Assembly (NCBI RefSeq): GCF_022965805.1
Contig: NC_133103.1
Location: 28,138,329 to 28,202,328, forward strand
Reading direction: 5' to 3'
Origin: Primulina eburnea
Taxonomy: Eukaryota; Streptophyta; Magnoliopsida; Lamiales; Gesneriaceae
Length of the DNA stretch: 64,000 nt
Below the pieces are notes generated by a model. That model saw nothing but the letters and a program-made list of their open reading frames with translations, was not told the DNA's origin and searched no databases. How positions within the stretch are numbered: the first letter of the stretch is position 1; each line of letters starts with the position of its first letter. The translations under genes were made by a program, and so were the position numbers. Shown piece after piece: positions 25,005 to 36,079 of this stretch.

Positions 25005-25629
25005 CACACGCTTGTATACACAGTCTAATTTTGCCAAACAATATCAATTGGAGACAGATATTCGTGCCCTTCAGCAGAAAGATATGAGCATCCAAGATTT
25101 TTATTCTGCCATGTCGTCACTCTGGGATCAATTGGCATTGACAGAATCTGCAGAATTGCGAGCATTCTCACCTTATATTGCTCGGAGAGAAGAACAACGC
25201 TTGGTACAATTTTTGATGGCACTTCGGAATGATTTTGAGGGTCTGCGTGGGACGATTCTTCATCGCAACCCTCTTCCTTCTGTTGACTCGGTTGTAAGTG
25301 AATTGTTGGCTGAAGAGATTCGTCTTAAGTCTCACGTTGACAAAGGGACAATTTCAACTACACCATCTGTCTTTGCAGCTCCTCAACGACCTCAAACTAA
25401 TCACCAAAACAGGTCGAATACGAAGGTTTCTCAAGATGAGTGTGCTTTTTGTAAAGAGAAGGGGCACTGGAAAGCTCAATGCCCACTATTGTTGAGTAAA
25501 GGAAAAGGGAAACCACAACAACAGAAACCACAGCAGCAGCAGCAACACCAGCCATCTCAGAACACTCCATGGAAACCTGGCTCTGATACCATGAAGAAAT
25601 ATAGAGTGACCGAAAAACTCGAGTCGTAG
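25005..25629 (+). pseudogene. Captured copia gag fragment with intact zinc knuckle
   Basis: An uninterrupted frame from about 25005 to 25629. It begins mid-domain (LYTQSNFAKQYQLETDIR) and continues through the UBN2/Retrotran_gag core (MSIQDFYSAMSSLWDQL, YIARREEQRLVQFLMAL). It then has the CCHC knuckle CAFCKEKGHWKAQC and a Gln-rich tail. The N-terminal third of a normal gag is missing and no pol follows; a reversed LTR piece abuts the 3' end. It lies inside the CACTA element on the opposite strand to the transposase. Most likely a rearranged copia insertion or a capture. Confidence 0.75.
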
Positions 25630-25755
25630 TATTATGAAAACTAAATGAAAAATACAAAGAGAATATGTTTATATACCTAGGGTAAACACAAAAAGAATAA
25701 AATGACTAATCTACCCTTGAGAGCTAACAATAATATATACTAATATATTCTAACA
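25630..25755 (-). repeat. Copia LTR fragment, start of U3
   Basis: On the minus strand it begins TGTTAGAATATATTAG at 25755 and includes CCTAGGTATATAAACATA, a TATA-bearing copia LTR start. It ends at the gag fragment. Confidence 0.5.
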
Positions 25756-25959
25756 TTTTGAACTCATAGTGTAATTTGACAGATAAATGCTTGGCCACCA
25801 TAATTCTGGATTTACGGTATTCACGAAGCAGATTATTTGACATTCTGATTTGTTAATCTAATTTGAAATCTTTATCTAAAATTAGCTAAACGTGTAATCA
25901 TAGTGATATTATTTGACCATTAAAACAAGAGAAACGAAAAAGAAGGTAAATTTCAGATT

Positions 25960-26200
25960 CAGAATGAGTGCAAACCTCTGTCGGAGAAACGCGATGGCGG
26001 AGTGCAAATTGACTTTTCACTGAGAGAGGCAACCTTAAACGTCTTCCACAAACGCCGCCGCTGGGATTCCTCTTCTCTCAATCGCACCGAGTATGAGAGA
26101 GCACCGAGAGAGAGAAGCGATTATGAGAGGCGAGAAAAAAAGTCGAAGTCTGAGGGGAGGGGAAGGTTTTACACATATTATAAATTGACGGTGAGAATAT
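25960..26200 (-). promoter_or_regulatory. Probable promoter and leader exon of the CACTA transposase transcript
   Basis: On the minus strand a TATA-like ATTTATAATATG (about 26175-26187) is followed by a CT-rich, GC-richer leader (about 26160-25960). This is the usual place for a CACTA transcript to start, but no splice donor was confirmed. Confidence 0.35.
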
Positions 26201-26238
26201 AATTGTATTTGGGGCAAATATATAAAGACCAAATGCTG

Positions 26239-26557
26239 TGACGAATTCTCAATTTTTTTAATAATAAAAAATAAAATTACATAGCGCCTAAAATCTGTAG
26301 GAGTAATTGGAGGGAAATAATTTTATACATGGCGCCTAAAATCTGTAGGTAATAATGAGAGGGATTTTTTTATGTATTCAAATAATGACGGGATTAGTTA
26401 TCTATAGCTACGAAATTGAGAATTCGTCACTAATAATTTAACTCTTTAATAATGGTTTTTTTTACCCTCATAAAAACTTTAAAAATTATGTTTTTAGTGA
26501 CCCATTTTTCATACCCTCATTAAATTTTTGTCATTATAAATCAATTTTCTTGTAGTG
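26239..26557. repeat. CACTA right subterminal region
   Basis: It contains a 19-bp inverted pair GTGACGAATTCTCAATTT (about 26239 and 26411), two direct copies of GCGCCTAAAATCTGTAGG (about 26284 and 26332), and the terminal inverted repeat. Confidence 0.75.
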
Positions 26558-26560
26558 GTG

Positions 26561-27721
26561 ATTTAAATATTTGTAGTTAAGTGTTATATACAAGAGGATA
26601 ATATTTAAAATATAATGATCTAAATTTGTCCGCAATTAGAAATTAAAGTTGGGATCTTTAATTTAAAACTGTTAGCGTGGTTCATTTTATAATGATCTTA
26701 TCCGGATTATTATTAATGAGATTATTATGAAAACGCTTTATATAATTTGATTATATAGGATTAGAGCGTGATTAATTTGAATCTCTTTAAATTTCTGTAT
26801 CACATTGAGATTTCAATATTAATCAATGATGGTCATATATGAGTCGATCTTAATTCTGAGTAATTAATAAACTCCTATTTATGATATTGTGTTTTTTGAC
26901 ATATCGAGTAATGACATAAATTATATGGTGTCAAAGTTCTTGATACATTGGAAATACAATAAAATAAATAGCTGGAAATATTAATATACAATACGAAATC
27001 AATTCCTTCGTAAAAGAAGATAGATAAATGGTTCCTTTAAGTGTTGATTCGGTACTTGAATAATAAGAGCGCTCAATTTATGATTAGATCATAAACATAT
27101 TATTCATTAGAGAATCAATGGGACTTAAGGAAAAATATATAATTAAAGAGGTTAAGCGGAAACTACCTAACTTTAATTATGGACAATTTATGGAGGATTG
27201 ATTCACATGTAGTGAGTATATCAATGTACTATTCAATTTTTGTTGAGTAATTTTATATATATTTTTCAAGAGCGCAATTCTAAGTTTATAGTGGAATAAC
27301 TTTGGAATTAATAAATTAATATATGTAAATTAAAGAGTTTAATTTATTATCAATTTTATTGGAGCTTGAAATTATAGGTCCATAGTTCCCCATGCCATCT
27401 CCGATTTTACTTCGAACACTTATGATAAATAATATATTTACAACTTAAAATTTTCATTGCTCAATTTCAATTTGTTTGGAAAATCGTAAAGAAATTTTTT
27501 TTCTTTTGCGATACCTTTATCTCATCTCCATCAATTAATTTTGAATTAATTGTCAAACAATTATTTGTGATAGAGATCACAAAAGGATATACATTTTTAA
27601 TTTTGAATTATTAATATTAATTATTTTCTCTTTGAAATATTTATTAGATAAATATTTGAGAAACTATTTTTGAATTATGATGGAGATAAGATCTTCCTCA
27701 CTATTCATGATGATCTTTGTG

Positions 27722-27783
<62 letters not shown>

Positions 27784-27922
27784 GATAAAGAATGATATAT
27801 ATATATATAATATAATAAGATGGAGTGGTGGAGGAGATAAGATCTCCTCCACTTCAATCACGTTAGTCACTTCCCATCTCAAATTTAAATAAAAAGTTGT
27901 TTCTATATTATATATAGAAAAT
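26561..27922 (+). other. Middle piece of the split solo LTR
   Basis: No gene. AT-rich LTR sequence with the block ATAGGTCCATAGTTCCCC (about 27376). A (TA)n microsatellite lies at 27725-27780. The last five bases, AAAAT, are the left target duplication of the copia element. Confidence 0.6.
27725..27780. repeat. (TA)n microsatellite
   Basis: About 28 TA units. Confidence 0.9.
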
Positions 27923-28205
27923 TGTTGAAAAATAATATTTAAAATGTGTGTATTGAATATTGAATGTTGAATATTTGAATGTTGAAAATAAGAGTTGTAA
28001 ATATTGAAAATTAGTGTGTGATGATGTAGGTAATGATGAATTTTATTTTTGGATTATTTGTAAAGATTTCCTATAAATAGATCTCTCATTTGTGAAGAAA
28101 ATCACAATTGAATAGAGAGAAAAATATTATAAAGTGTGTAGTTTGGTAAATTTTGAGAGTTTGAGATTTTTACTTTTTACCATAAATTTTTACTTTTTCA
28201 CAACA
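27923..28205 (+). repeat. 5' LTR of the copia element
   Basis: 283 bp, TG to CA, with a TATA box (CCTATAAATAGA, about 28070). It is about 17 bp longer than the 3' LTR because of extra GAATATTGAATGTTGAATA-like units near 27955. Confidence 0.9.
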
Positions 28206-28224
28206 CGTTATCAGCACGAAGCTC
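28206..28224 (+). other. Primer-binding site region
   Basis: CGTTATCAGCACGAAG directly after the 5' LTR, a form of the TATCAG-type primer site common in this group of plant copia elements. Confidence 0.7.
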
Positions 28225-28631
28225 TAAAAGTCCTCCATCCTTTTCCAAGCTCCATACAGAAGAAAAAGATAACAAAAGTAATAATATTTATTTTACTGTT
28301 ATTTATTTATTTTGTATATATTTAATATAATATAATGTTATTATTAATAATAAAAATAAAATTTTCAAAAACTTGTTATAAATCCTGGGAGGATGTTAAG
28401 ACGACATCCCACACTCCCGATAAAGGATACGACAAGTATAAAAGCCTGTAAGGTTTTTAAACAAAATAAATTATGACACTTCATTATAATAATGTGATAT
28501 GATGTACATAATTATTTAAACATGTCTAATATTATATACATCATATTATTACCATAAAATTATACAAATACATACATTATTTTTTTTGTACACCAACGGT
28601 CATAAACGGTGACAAAACGGCTAGTTTTTGC

Positions 28632-28641
28632 CCTATAAATA
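28632..28641 (+). promoter_or_regulatory. Second TATA box in the copia leader
   Basis: CTATAAATAT lies between the primer site and gag, about 95 bp before the 51-codon ORF and 285 bp before gag. It is followed by a CT-rich leader. Confidence 0.5.
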
Positions 28642-28727
28642 TGATCTCACAAACTCTTTCAATCACTCCAACTTTCTCTTCTTCTCTAAAAATTATTCTT
28701 CATTAAAATTTTCGAAGAAAAAAGGAA

Positions 28728-28883
28728 ATGGCTTTCTCAAGGTTATTTTTAATTATTTTGGTTATCATACTCACGAGTCTTTTATTTATTGGAGAATATC
28801 CTCCTCGTGTGTTTTCTTTATTTTTACAAATGCTTATACTTGTTGTTTATCCATTACTTTGTATTGCAATATTCATTAACTAA
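28728..28883 (+). CDS. 51-residue hydrophobic ORF in the copia leader
   Basis: ATG at 28728, TAA at 28881. The product starts MAFSRLFLIILVIILTSLLF, followed by a short loop (IGEYPPRVFS) and a second hydrophobic stretch ending AIFIN, so it is predicted to cross a membrane twice. It lies after the LTR and a private TATA box and ends 32 bp before the gag ATG at 28916. I know no such protein in copia elements. It could be a chance ORF in AT-rich leader, or a real membrane micro-protein or captured signal-peptide exon. The surrounding gag is broken while this frame is intact, but at this length that is weak evidence. Confidence 0.35.
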   Translation: MAFSRLFLIILVIILTSLLFIGEYPPRVFSLFLQMLILVVYPLLCIAIFIN

Positions 28884-28915
28884 TAAAATTCATCGTAATT
28901 TTTTTTAGTACCACC

Positions 28916-30058
28916 ATGTCAAATTTAACAAAGCTCGAATTTGTTGCGCTCGACATCATGGGGAAAAATTATATGCCATGGACTCTCGATGTAGTAATGC
29001 ATCTTGAGTCATTGGGTCTAAGTGAGACCATAAAAGAAAATGGCATATCGACATCACAAGAAAAAGCAAAAGCCATTATATTTTTGCGTCGACATCTCGA
29101 TGAGGGATTGAAATGTGAATATTTAATTGAAAAAGATCACATGGCTTTATGGAAAGGATTGAAAGAAAGATTTGAACATATAAGGGAAGTTATACTTCTG
29201 GTCGCCCGTGATGAATGGAATATGTTAAGATTCCAAGATTTTAAGAAAGTCAGTGATTAGAATTCAGCGATGTATCGAATAATCTCGCAGCTAAAATTTT
29301 GTGGAAATGAGGTCACAGAATCGGAAATACTTGAAAAAACATTTTTCACGTTTCATGCATCAAATATTACTCTACAGCAACAACATAGAGTACGTGGATT
29401 TGCGAGATATTCTGAGCTCATCGCCTGTCTTCTTGTGGCGGAAAAGAACAACGAGCTATTAATGAGAAATCATCAGTCCTGACGCACTGGATCAACAGCA
29501 TTTCCAGAAGTAAATGCTGTAAGTAAAAATGAATTTAAACCTCGAAACCAAAATCAAATTCAAAGACAAGATTTTGGTCGAGGTTGAGGTCGAGGTCGTG
29601 GACATGGACGTGGACGTGGAATTGGCCGTGGTGGTGGTCGAGGCCGTGGTTTTAAAAACAATAGAGATAGTTATTTTTATAACTCATCTCAAAAGAGCGT
29701 CCCAAACCATCCACAGAAAAGGCATCATGAGAATACAAGTGTTAATGAGAATCACTCAAAAAGATATGAAAGTTCTTGTTTCATATGTGGTACTCCAGAA
29801 CATTGGTCCCATATTTGTCGAGCCCCTGAGCATCTTTGCAAACTTTATAAAGAATCATTAAAGGGGAAAGAAAAAGAGACCAACTTCATTGAACGCAGTG
29901 ACCGTTTGAGTGATTTAACTCATTTTGATGCTGGTGATTTTATGAATGATTTCTCTGGAAATGATCAATATGTTGGTGGGATAGAAATGAACAATATTGA
30001 TGCTGCAGATTTTCTCAATGATTTCTCTGAAAATGAACAATATAGTGGTAGAATATAA
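28916..30058 (+). pseudogene. gag: Copia gag with RG-rich region and CCHC knuckle
   Basis: ATG at 28916. One frame runs to TAA at 30056-30058 with three internal stops: TAG 29258, TGA 29480 and TGA 29585. The start MSNLTKLEFVALDIMGKNY is typical of this copia group. The middle has an Arg-Gly-rich nucleic-acid-binding tract (29560-29660), then CFICGTPEHWSHIC (zinc knuckle) and an acidic tail with repeated DFMNDFS/DFLNDFS. At 29585 the codon sits in a run of GGTCGA repeats, consistent with CGA to TGA. Confidence 0.85.
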
Positions 30059-30159
30059 ATGTACAATAATTTATTTTTCATGTATTCATATAATAATGTT
30101 TTATTGTATAATTATGATAGTGTTATATTTAAATATATATTGCCAGTAATTTTATTTCA

Positions 30160-31022
30160 TTGCATATTTTTTTTGAAGTTCAAAAAATGGAAAATGCTAT
30201 GAGCAAAGCTGAAGTTTGCATACCCGATAGTGGTAAAACGCACACTATCTTCCGAGATAAAAGATATTTCTTGGAACTAAAACCAACAAAAACAACGGTG
30301 AATACAATATCAGGTCCTGTAGACTTGATTAAAGGATGTGGTAAAGCACAATTTTTGTTACCTAATAGTACAAATTTTTTTATCAATGATGCTTTATATT
30401 CACCACAATCGAAAAGAAATTTGTTGAGTTTTAATGATATATATTACCATGGGTATGATACTCAAATAATAAATGAAGGGAATGAGAAATATATGTGTCT
30501 TATCACATATAAATCAGGAAAGAAATATGTGATTGAAAAACTACCAATGCTCCCTACTGGATTGCATTATACACATATAAGTCCCATTGAATCAAACATG
30601 GTAGTTGATAATTCTTCAATATTAACCAATTGGCATGATCGATTCCTGGTTCAACAATGATGCGAAGAATTATAGAAAATACACATGGTCATCCGCTGAA
30701 AGACCAGAAGATCTTTCAGAATAATAAGGTTCACTGTAAACCATGTTCTCTTGTAAAACTTATTATAAGACCATCACCAGCTAAAATCCAAATTGAATCA
30801 CCAATGTTTCTTGAACGTATTCAAGGTGATATTTGTGGACCAATCCATCCACCATGTGGATCATTCAGATACTTTATGGTATTGATTGATGCCTCCAGCA
30901 GATGGTCACATGTATGTTTATTGTCAACTCGAAATGTTGCATTTGCAAGATCACTTGCTCAAATAATAAAATTGAGGAATCAATTTCCCGATTATACAAT
31001 CAAGAAAATTAGACTTGATAAT
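30160..31022 (+). pseudogene. pol: Copia pol, 5' part: protease and N-terminal integrase, interrupted
   Basis: Protease with the DSGKTHTIF active site and the LLSFNDIYYHGYD motif (30160-30660). The frame then changes at the overlap 30657-30660 into the integrase zinc-binding and core region (GDICGP, DASSRWSHV) and ends IKKIRLDN at 31022. The gypsy array is inserted exactly here, duplicating ATAAT. Confidence 0.9.
31018..31022 (+). repeat. Target-site duplication of the gypsy array (left)
   Basis: ATAAT, matched at 43053-43057 immediately after the array. Confidence 0.95.
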
Positions 31023-31656
31023 TGTGGGGACCCGGACGCTAATTCATTCCTTAATCGTCTTTTAGGAATAATTCAAACAATTATAATAAACAGGGTCTAA
31101 TTTTTTTTTTTAAAATACACATCGGAAACATAATGTAATTAGATTCAAATTACATATTAAACATAACATACAATCATTGTATGATCTACAATAATCCGAC
31201 TAGGTTCAACTACAAGTCAGTGCTGAATCCTAAGTTGCTTCAAAGCCCGGATCTCCACGCTATCTAGTCCAGCCTCGTTCTCTTCTTGACCCTGATCCTA
31301 GCCCACCTGTTGCCATGCACACATACAAACAAGACAACAGCCGGATAACTCCGGTGAGATATAAATATCCCAGTATAAATAATGTATACATGCCATCATA
31401 TAAACAATATAAAAGCATATAACAGAAAATCCTATCATATATCAAAATCATGATATAAATCCCTCACAATAATAAATCATATTCTATACATGTACCAATA
31501 TCAGGATCATCAAGGGACATGAACCATCTTCAGGAACATAAATTAACATCCCTCCATACAAATCAATATCACTGTCACTCAAACTCGTGACTCTACGTTT
31601 TAGACTAGACTCAATCCTAGTCTAGGGATCCCGGTTTCCAGAAGTTGGCATTCTAT

Positions 31657-32015
31657 ATCGATCAACAGTAATAGGAGAACTCCTATCCACATCGACATGG
31701 TATCGATCAACAGTAATAGAAGAAGCCCTGATTCTATCCACATTGATATGATATCGATCACCAGTAATAGAGAAGCCCTGATCTATCCACATTGATATGA
31801 TATCGATCACCAGTAATAGAACAAGCTCCGATTCTATCCACATCGATATAACATCGATCAACAGTAATAGTAGGAACTATGAATCTATCCACATCGATAT
31901 GATATCAATCACCAGTAATAGGAGAAGCTATACATCTATCCACATCGATATAATATCAATCAACAGTAATAGAAGAAGCTATCAATCTATCCACATCGAT
32001 AACCAAACATCCAGT
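31657..32015 (-). repeat. Minisatellite in LTR A
   Basis: Seven or so units of about 57-60 bp, each with GATCA(A/C)CAGTAATAG and TCTATCCACAT(C/T)GATAT. The same arrays are at about 36715-37065 (LTR B) and 41776-42130 (LTR C). Confidence 0.9.
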
Positions 32016-32586
32016 GATAGACTTTGGCACCACCGCCAATACACTATCTTATGACATCGTGCAATGTGCCCGTGGCGATCCCGCCACGATCAGGCACTTC
32101 TGTCACAAGATTACTCAACGAATACCTGCTGTCTATATCTCAAGAGAACAAGTAATCTAATACATGCTATCTATATATCAAGAGAACAAGTATATCAATC
32201 AAATACATGCAAATATCAATGCAATAAAGTAAAGTATGTGATTTAGGGGAACTCGAGTCCAAACCTCACTCGAGTTGTGCAATCCCAACTCAACATTAAT
32301 TTATACCTTTATCTTCTCGCTCAGAAGACGAAGAAGAAGTCCCGACTCTATCTCGGTCCATTCCCAAATGTCAAGTTGTAGCCTACGTTGATAGGAACTC
32401 GGTACTGTACTCAGATTCAAAATCAGACGGATAGATTTCTCGCAAAAGGCGTAAGGATTTTCTGGAGAATTTCTCGTGCTTCCTTTCTCGTTTATCCCTT
32501 TTCTTTTGTATGAATTGATATATGTATATATATATATACACATCTCGTGCATGTAAGGCAAGTGGCTCCATTTTGTTTCGCATGAT

Positions 32587-32805
32587 TCGCGCTCGAGCGG
32601 TTGATCTTTACTGCTCGGGCACTTGCTCGGCGCTTGGGCGGTCAAAACATACCGCCCGGGCGCGGGAGTTTCTGTCCTCCACACTCATCCTTGGCGCTCG
32701 GGCGGTCAAAAACTACCGCCCGAGCGCCACATCCTCTGCCCAAAGCTTACCTTGCTGAACATTGGCGCTCGGGCGGTCATTTTCTACCGCTCGAGCGCCA
32801 ATGGT
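32587..32805. repeat. GC-rich hairpin cluster in LTR A U3
   Basis: Four inverted-repeat pairs with arms like GGCGCTCGGGCGGT and ACCGCCCGAGCGCC. The pair 32693-32706/32715-32728 has perfect 14-bp arms and an 8-nt loop. Equivalent clusters are at about 37650-37866 (LTR B) and 42706-42920 (LTR C). Confidence 0.9.
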
Positions 32806-32932
32806 TCTGTCCAAATATTGCACCCTACATAAGATTTGACCACTCTGGTCTCGTAATAGCCCGTCTATAATTATATCCATTCATAATCGATAATCATCTC
32901 AGATTACGTTAATTAGTTTCTCGGGCATTACA

Positions 32933-34707
32933 TTTCTCTCCCTCCTAAGATATGATTTCGTCCTCGAAATCACAGACACTCAACTTGTGTTATACAGATA
33001 ATCATATCATATCTCAAATCAGATACAGAAAGGAGATATACAGAACTACAATAAGCTCACATCAACAACATCATTCGTGATAAAATCAACCTCAGAATAT
33101 TGGTTATACAACATCTGTATATACCAATCAATAACTCAAAACAATCAATATCATTAGCTGTTAATCCCTGTCAAAGACATACTCTATCTTCGACCTCAAA
33201 TACCAACAGTCATCGTCCGACGTTAGCATATTTAGTCTATTAATTCTGAGTTGTTTTCATTTTCTTCTGAATCAGTTTCATTTTCTTTATCATATCTCTG
33301 ATCTTATCAAATCCCATCTCAGGCATCACTGCAATATCATTCACATACAAAGGAAATTCACAGTTCTCACTGTACAATACTTCGACTAAAGCTATTTCGA
33401 TACTCATCTGATAGCTATTATTGTACCATAATTCACAAGTGACAATGAATCATGTCAATTAGTGCTAAAATCCAGCACTACATTTCCTGGATATCCTCCA
33501 GTATCAGGATAGTTCACTCCGACTATCCGTCAATCTATAAATCATAGATGAAAAATCATGTCATACACTCAGCCAAAAGTATACAATCACACGCAAATCA
33601 CAGTCTGATAAAATCAACTCTGGCATTCAATACAAATTCTGACATAACTGATTCCATCTGTTTACTTCAAAACTGTCTATTCGAATTATCACACATTTCC
33701 TGTTATCAGAATAGTACTGAATCTACTATTGTGTGCATCTGACAATACCTGTCAATTTCCAATTCGAATATCTGACATAAACAAATCAGCTAATAAGATA
33801 AATTAAAGAAAAATACCTACCTGGTATTCGGTTCTGACTATCAAAATCAAATTCTGGACAGTCTGATCAAACATCTGAACTGCTTTAATCTTCAAAATCA
33901 GTTCTGACTCGACTGAACTGTATGTAAGCTCAACGGTTCATAACAATCGGTATCAAACACGGATTCAGAATGATAATAATATCGAATTAGATTCAAAATA
34001 TCAATACTGCAATACTGATCTAATAACCGTATAAAACTCAATCTCTGACAGTTTCTGAAGTTCTGCCATTTTCAGATGTCGGTTTCGTTCTCAGCCACTG
34101 ATCACGGTCTCAACTGGTATAGAATCAAAGTTGTAATCAATCTTCCTGATACAAAGCAAACTGAATCTGAAAGATTATAGCAAGTCTTCTGCTACTGACA
34201 ATTCAGTGTCTGATATGCTCAATTTCAGTAATCAACTGAATATATACATATATAAGGAATTATTTCATTCCTTTTTGATAATCATCGAATCATAAATAAT
34301 ACGGATGTCAAAGGAACTCAAAATCAAGGATCCTTACCGTATGTTATTTATTCTTCGGCCATTTCAGGTCCGAATCTTACTATCTCCTAGTAAGAATTTA
34401 TAATAGCTCTGTACTTGTTCGATATATCAATATCAATCATGCAGTCATCATCAGATAATACAAGTACAATCTAATTTAATTCAATCTCATTCTCACTTAC
34501 TGTAGTATACAATATTTTACAGAAATCTCCAATATCAAATATTTTCCCCAAAAAGGTAAGGACATTAATACTACAGTATATACAGACCCAACAGGTACAA
34601 CACATATCAGTGCAACTCAGTCAAAGATAATCGTAGAGAATGCATTAATGTATATATCAATACATATGCAACATAATCATAAAAGATCAGTACATGTCAC
34701 TATTTCA
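32933..34707 (-). other. Non-coding 3' half of internal region A
   Basis: No ORF. Next to LTR A the minus strand reads TTTCGAGGACGAAATCA then a purine-rich AGGAGGGAGAGAAA, the polypurine tract. The rest looks like unrelated filler where pol should be. Confidence 0.75.
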
Positions 34708-35601
34708 TCAAGAGTGTCCTGGGTCTGTTCCTCGATCACCCCCGCCAGATGAATCAGTCCCCTGAAATCTCCGGGAACCTCTCTGTGGGCAGACTCTAGC
34801 AAAGTGCCCAACTTGTCGGCAAATACGGCAGCTACCAGTCACTCCCTGGCATTGCTCTGTGGGATGTCTCCCTCCGCACGTTCTACAGTGAACTCCAGTA
34901 TAACTCGAACTAGAACCACTAGAGCTAGATGAACCACTCGGTCCAATTCCTAACTTCTTGAACTGCTTCTTTCGAGCTTTCAGTTGTTCTTTCTTCCCAT
35001 TCGTGCTGCCGCGATTAAATCGAAGAGGGGATTGCTGTGTCTGGGGTTGCATCGCACACACCCTCTTTAGTTGTCTAATCAAACTTGCCTCCGCTCTCTT
35101 CGCTCTACTCAAGGCATCAGCAAAATGGTAAGGTCGCTGCATATTCATCAATGCAACTATCTCCGAGTTCAATCCTCTGACGAACTGAGCCGTTACAGCT
35201 TCATCATTCCCAGCTACATGAGGAGAAAAACGCAGTAGAGTAGAGAATTTATCTACATACCCTTCAATATTCAGTTGGCCTTGGCTTAAATTCTCAAATT
35301 CTACTTTCTTGTCCTCTCGGTACGATCCTGAGAAGAATCTTCGATAAAATTAAACTTTAAAGACTTCCCATGTGATCACAGTACCACGCAGTTCTAGTAT
35401 TCCTTTGGTTGTAATCCACCTACTCCTGGCGGCCCCTTGTAACTGATGGAATACCAGTTTAACTCTCTGTTCATCTGTACAATCAACTAAATCAAACAGG
35501 ATTTCTATGTCATTAACCCAGTTTCCACAATCCTCAGACGTCTCGATACCACTCAGAATCGGCGGTTGCAGTAACTGAAACTCTCTCAGCTTTATTTCCA
35601 T
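34708..35601 (-). pseudogene. gag: Gypsy gag, copy A, one stop codon
   Basis: Same length and sequence as the intact gag at 39770-40663 except for a TAA at 35352-35350, a single base change in KV-E-FYRRFF. After it the frame continues unchanged to 34708. The Retrotrans_gag core, the Ser-rich linker and the two-part CCHC knuckle (CRTCGGRHPTEQC, CRICRQVGHFARVC) are present. A Trp in copy B (GAARSWW) is Arg here. Confidence 0.9.
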
Positions 35602-36063
35602 CTGAGTTTCTGATACATCTATCTGATCAGACGAAGTACTACCTCTTTCTGGAATTCTTCTAGGAGGAATATCTGATAATCACATATGTTAGTAGTAACA
35701 GGAGACAAATCCGTCTCAATCCCAATCCTGATCAGCTTACCTCTGATCAAGAATTGGTTCTGATCCAGTTTCAAATAATACATATTACCAAATCAACTCA
35801 GATATTCAGGTAACATGTAGCTTAATATCCAGTAAAAACATACTGAAATCTTAACATATACAATGTAATTTCAACATTATATTCAATCATCTGCCATATA
35901 AATCCAGGCAGTAAAACATAATATCATGCTAACATATACAATGGAATTCACATTATAATCAATCACATGCTAGCAATCACATGCAAGGAAAGAAAACTCA
36001 TTCTACCCCGCTCACTCTTCTCTATCTCAGTGCTAAGGAACCTATAGTTCAAGGACCTACAGC

Positions 36064-36079
36064 TCTGATACCTACCTGT
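36064..36079 (-). other. Damaged primer-binding site of internal region A
   Basis: The minus strand reads TAGGTATCAGAGC beside LTR B; compared with TGGTATCAGAGC in copy B it carries an extra base. Confidence 0.75.

Larger units (their letters stand above)
15170..26557 (-). mobile_element. CACTA (En/Spm-type) DNA transposon, 11.4 kb
   Basis: Perfect 18-bp terminal inverted repeats beginning CACTACAAGAAAATTGAT lie at 15170-15187 and 26540-26557. They are flanked by the 3-bp duplication GTG (15167-15169 and 26558-26560), which is diagnostic of CACTA. Subterminal GACGGGAAA/CGTCATTA motifs repeat in both orientations at 15200-15420. Two minus-strand genes of the superfamily are present (TNPD-like at 20131-23639, TNPA-like at 17162-19975). 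Captured sequences lie at 16207-17015 and 25005-25755. Confidence 0.95.
31023..32932 (-). repeat. LTR A (3'-most LTR of the array)
   Basis: 1910 bp. It contains the inverted minisatellite (about 31657-32010), the GC-rich hairpin cluster (about 32587-32805) and a TATA run (32520-32538) on the minus strand. Confidence 0.95.

Noticed and set aside
27664..27882. ORFs of alternating Tyr-Ile (also 16865-17119)
   Set aside because: They are translations of (TA)n microsatellites.
29529..29861. Acidic/valine-repeat frame in the copia gag region
   Set aside because: It is an off-frame reading of the Arg-Gly-rich tract; the true gag frame gives the CCHC knuckle.
31797..32054. Ser/Ile-rich repeat ORFs in the gypsy LTRs (also at 12439-12861, 36857-37114, 41918-42175)
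   Set aside because: They translate the LTR minisatellite, occur in several frames and both strands, and have no start context.
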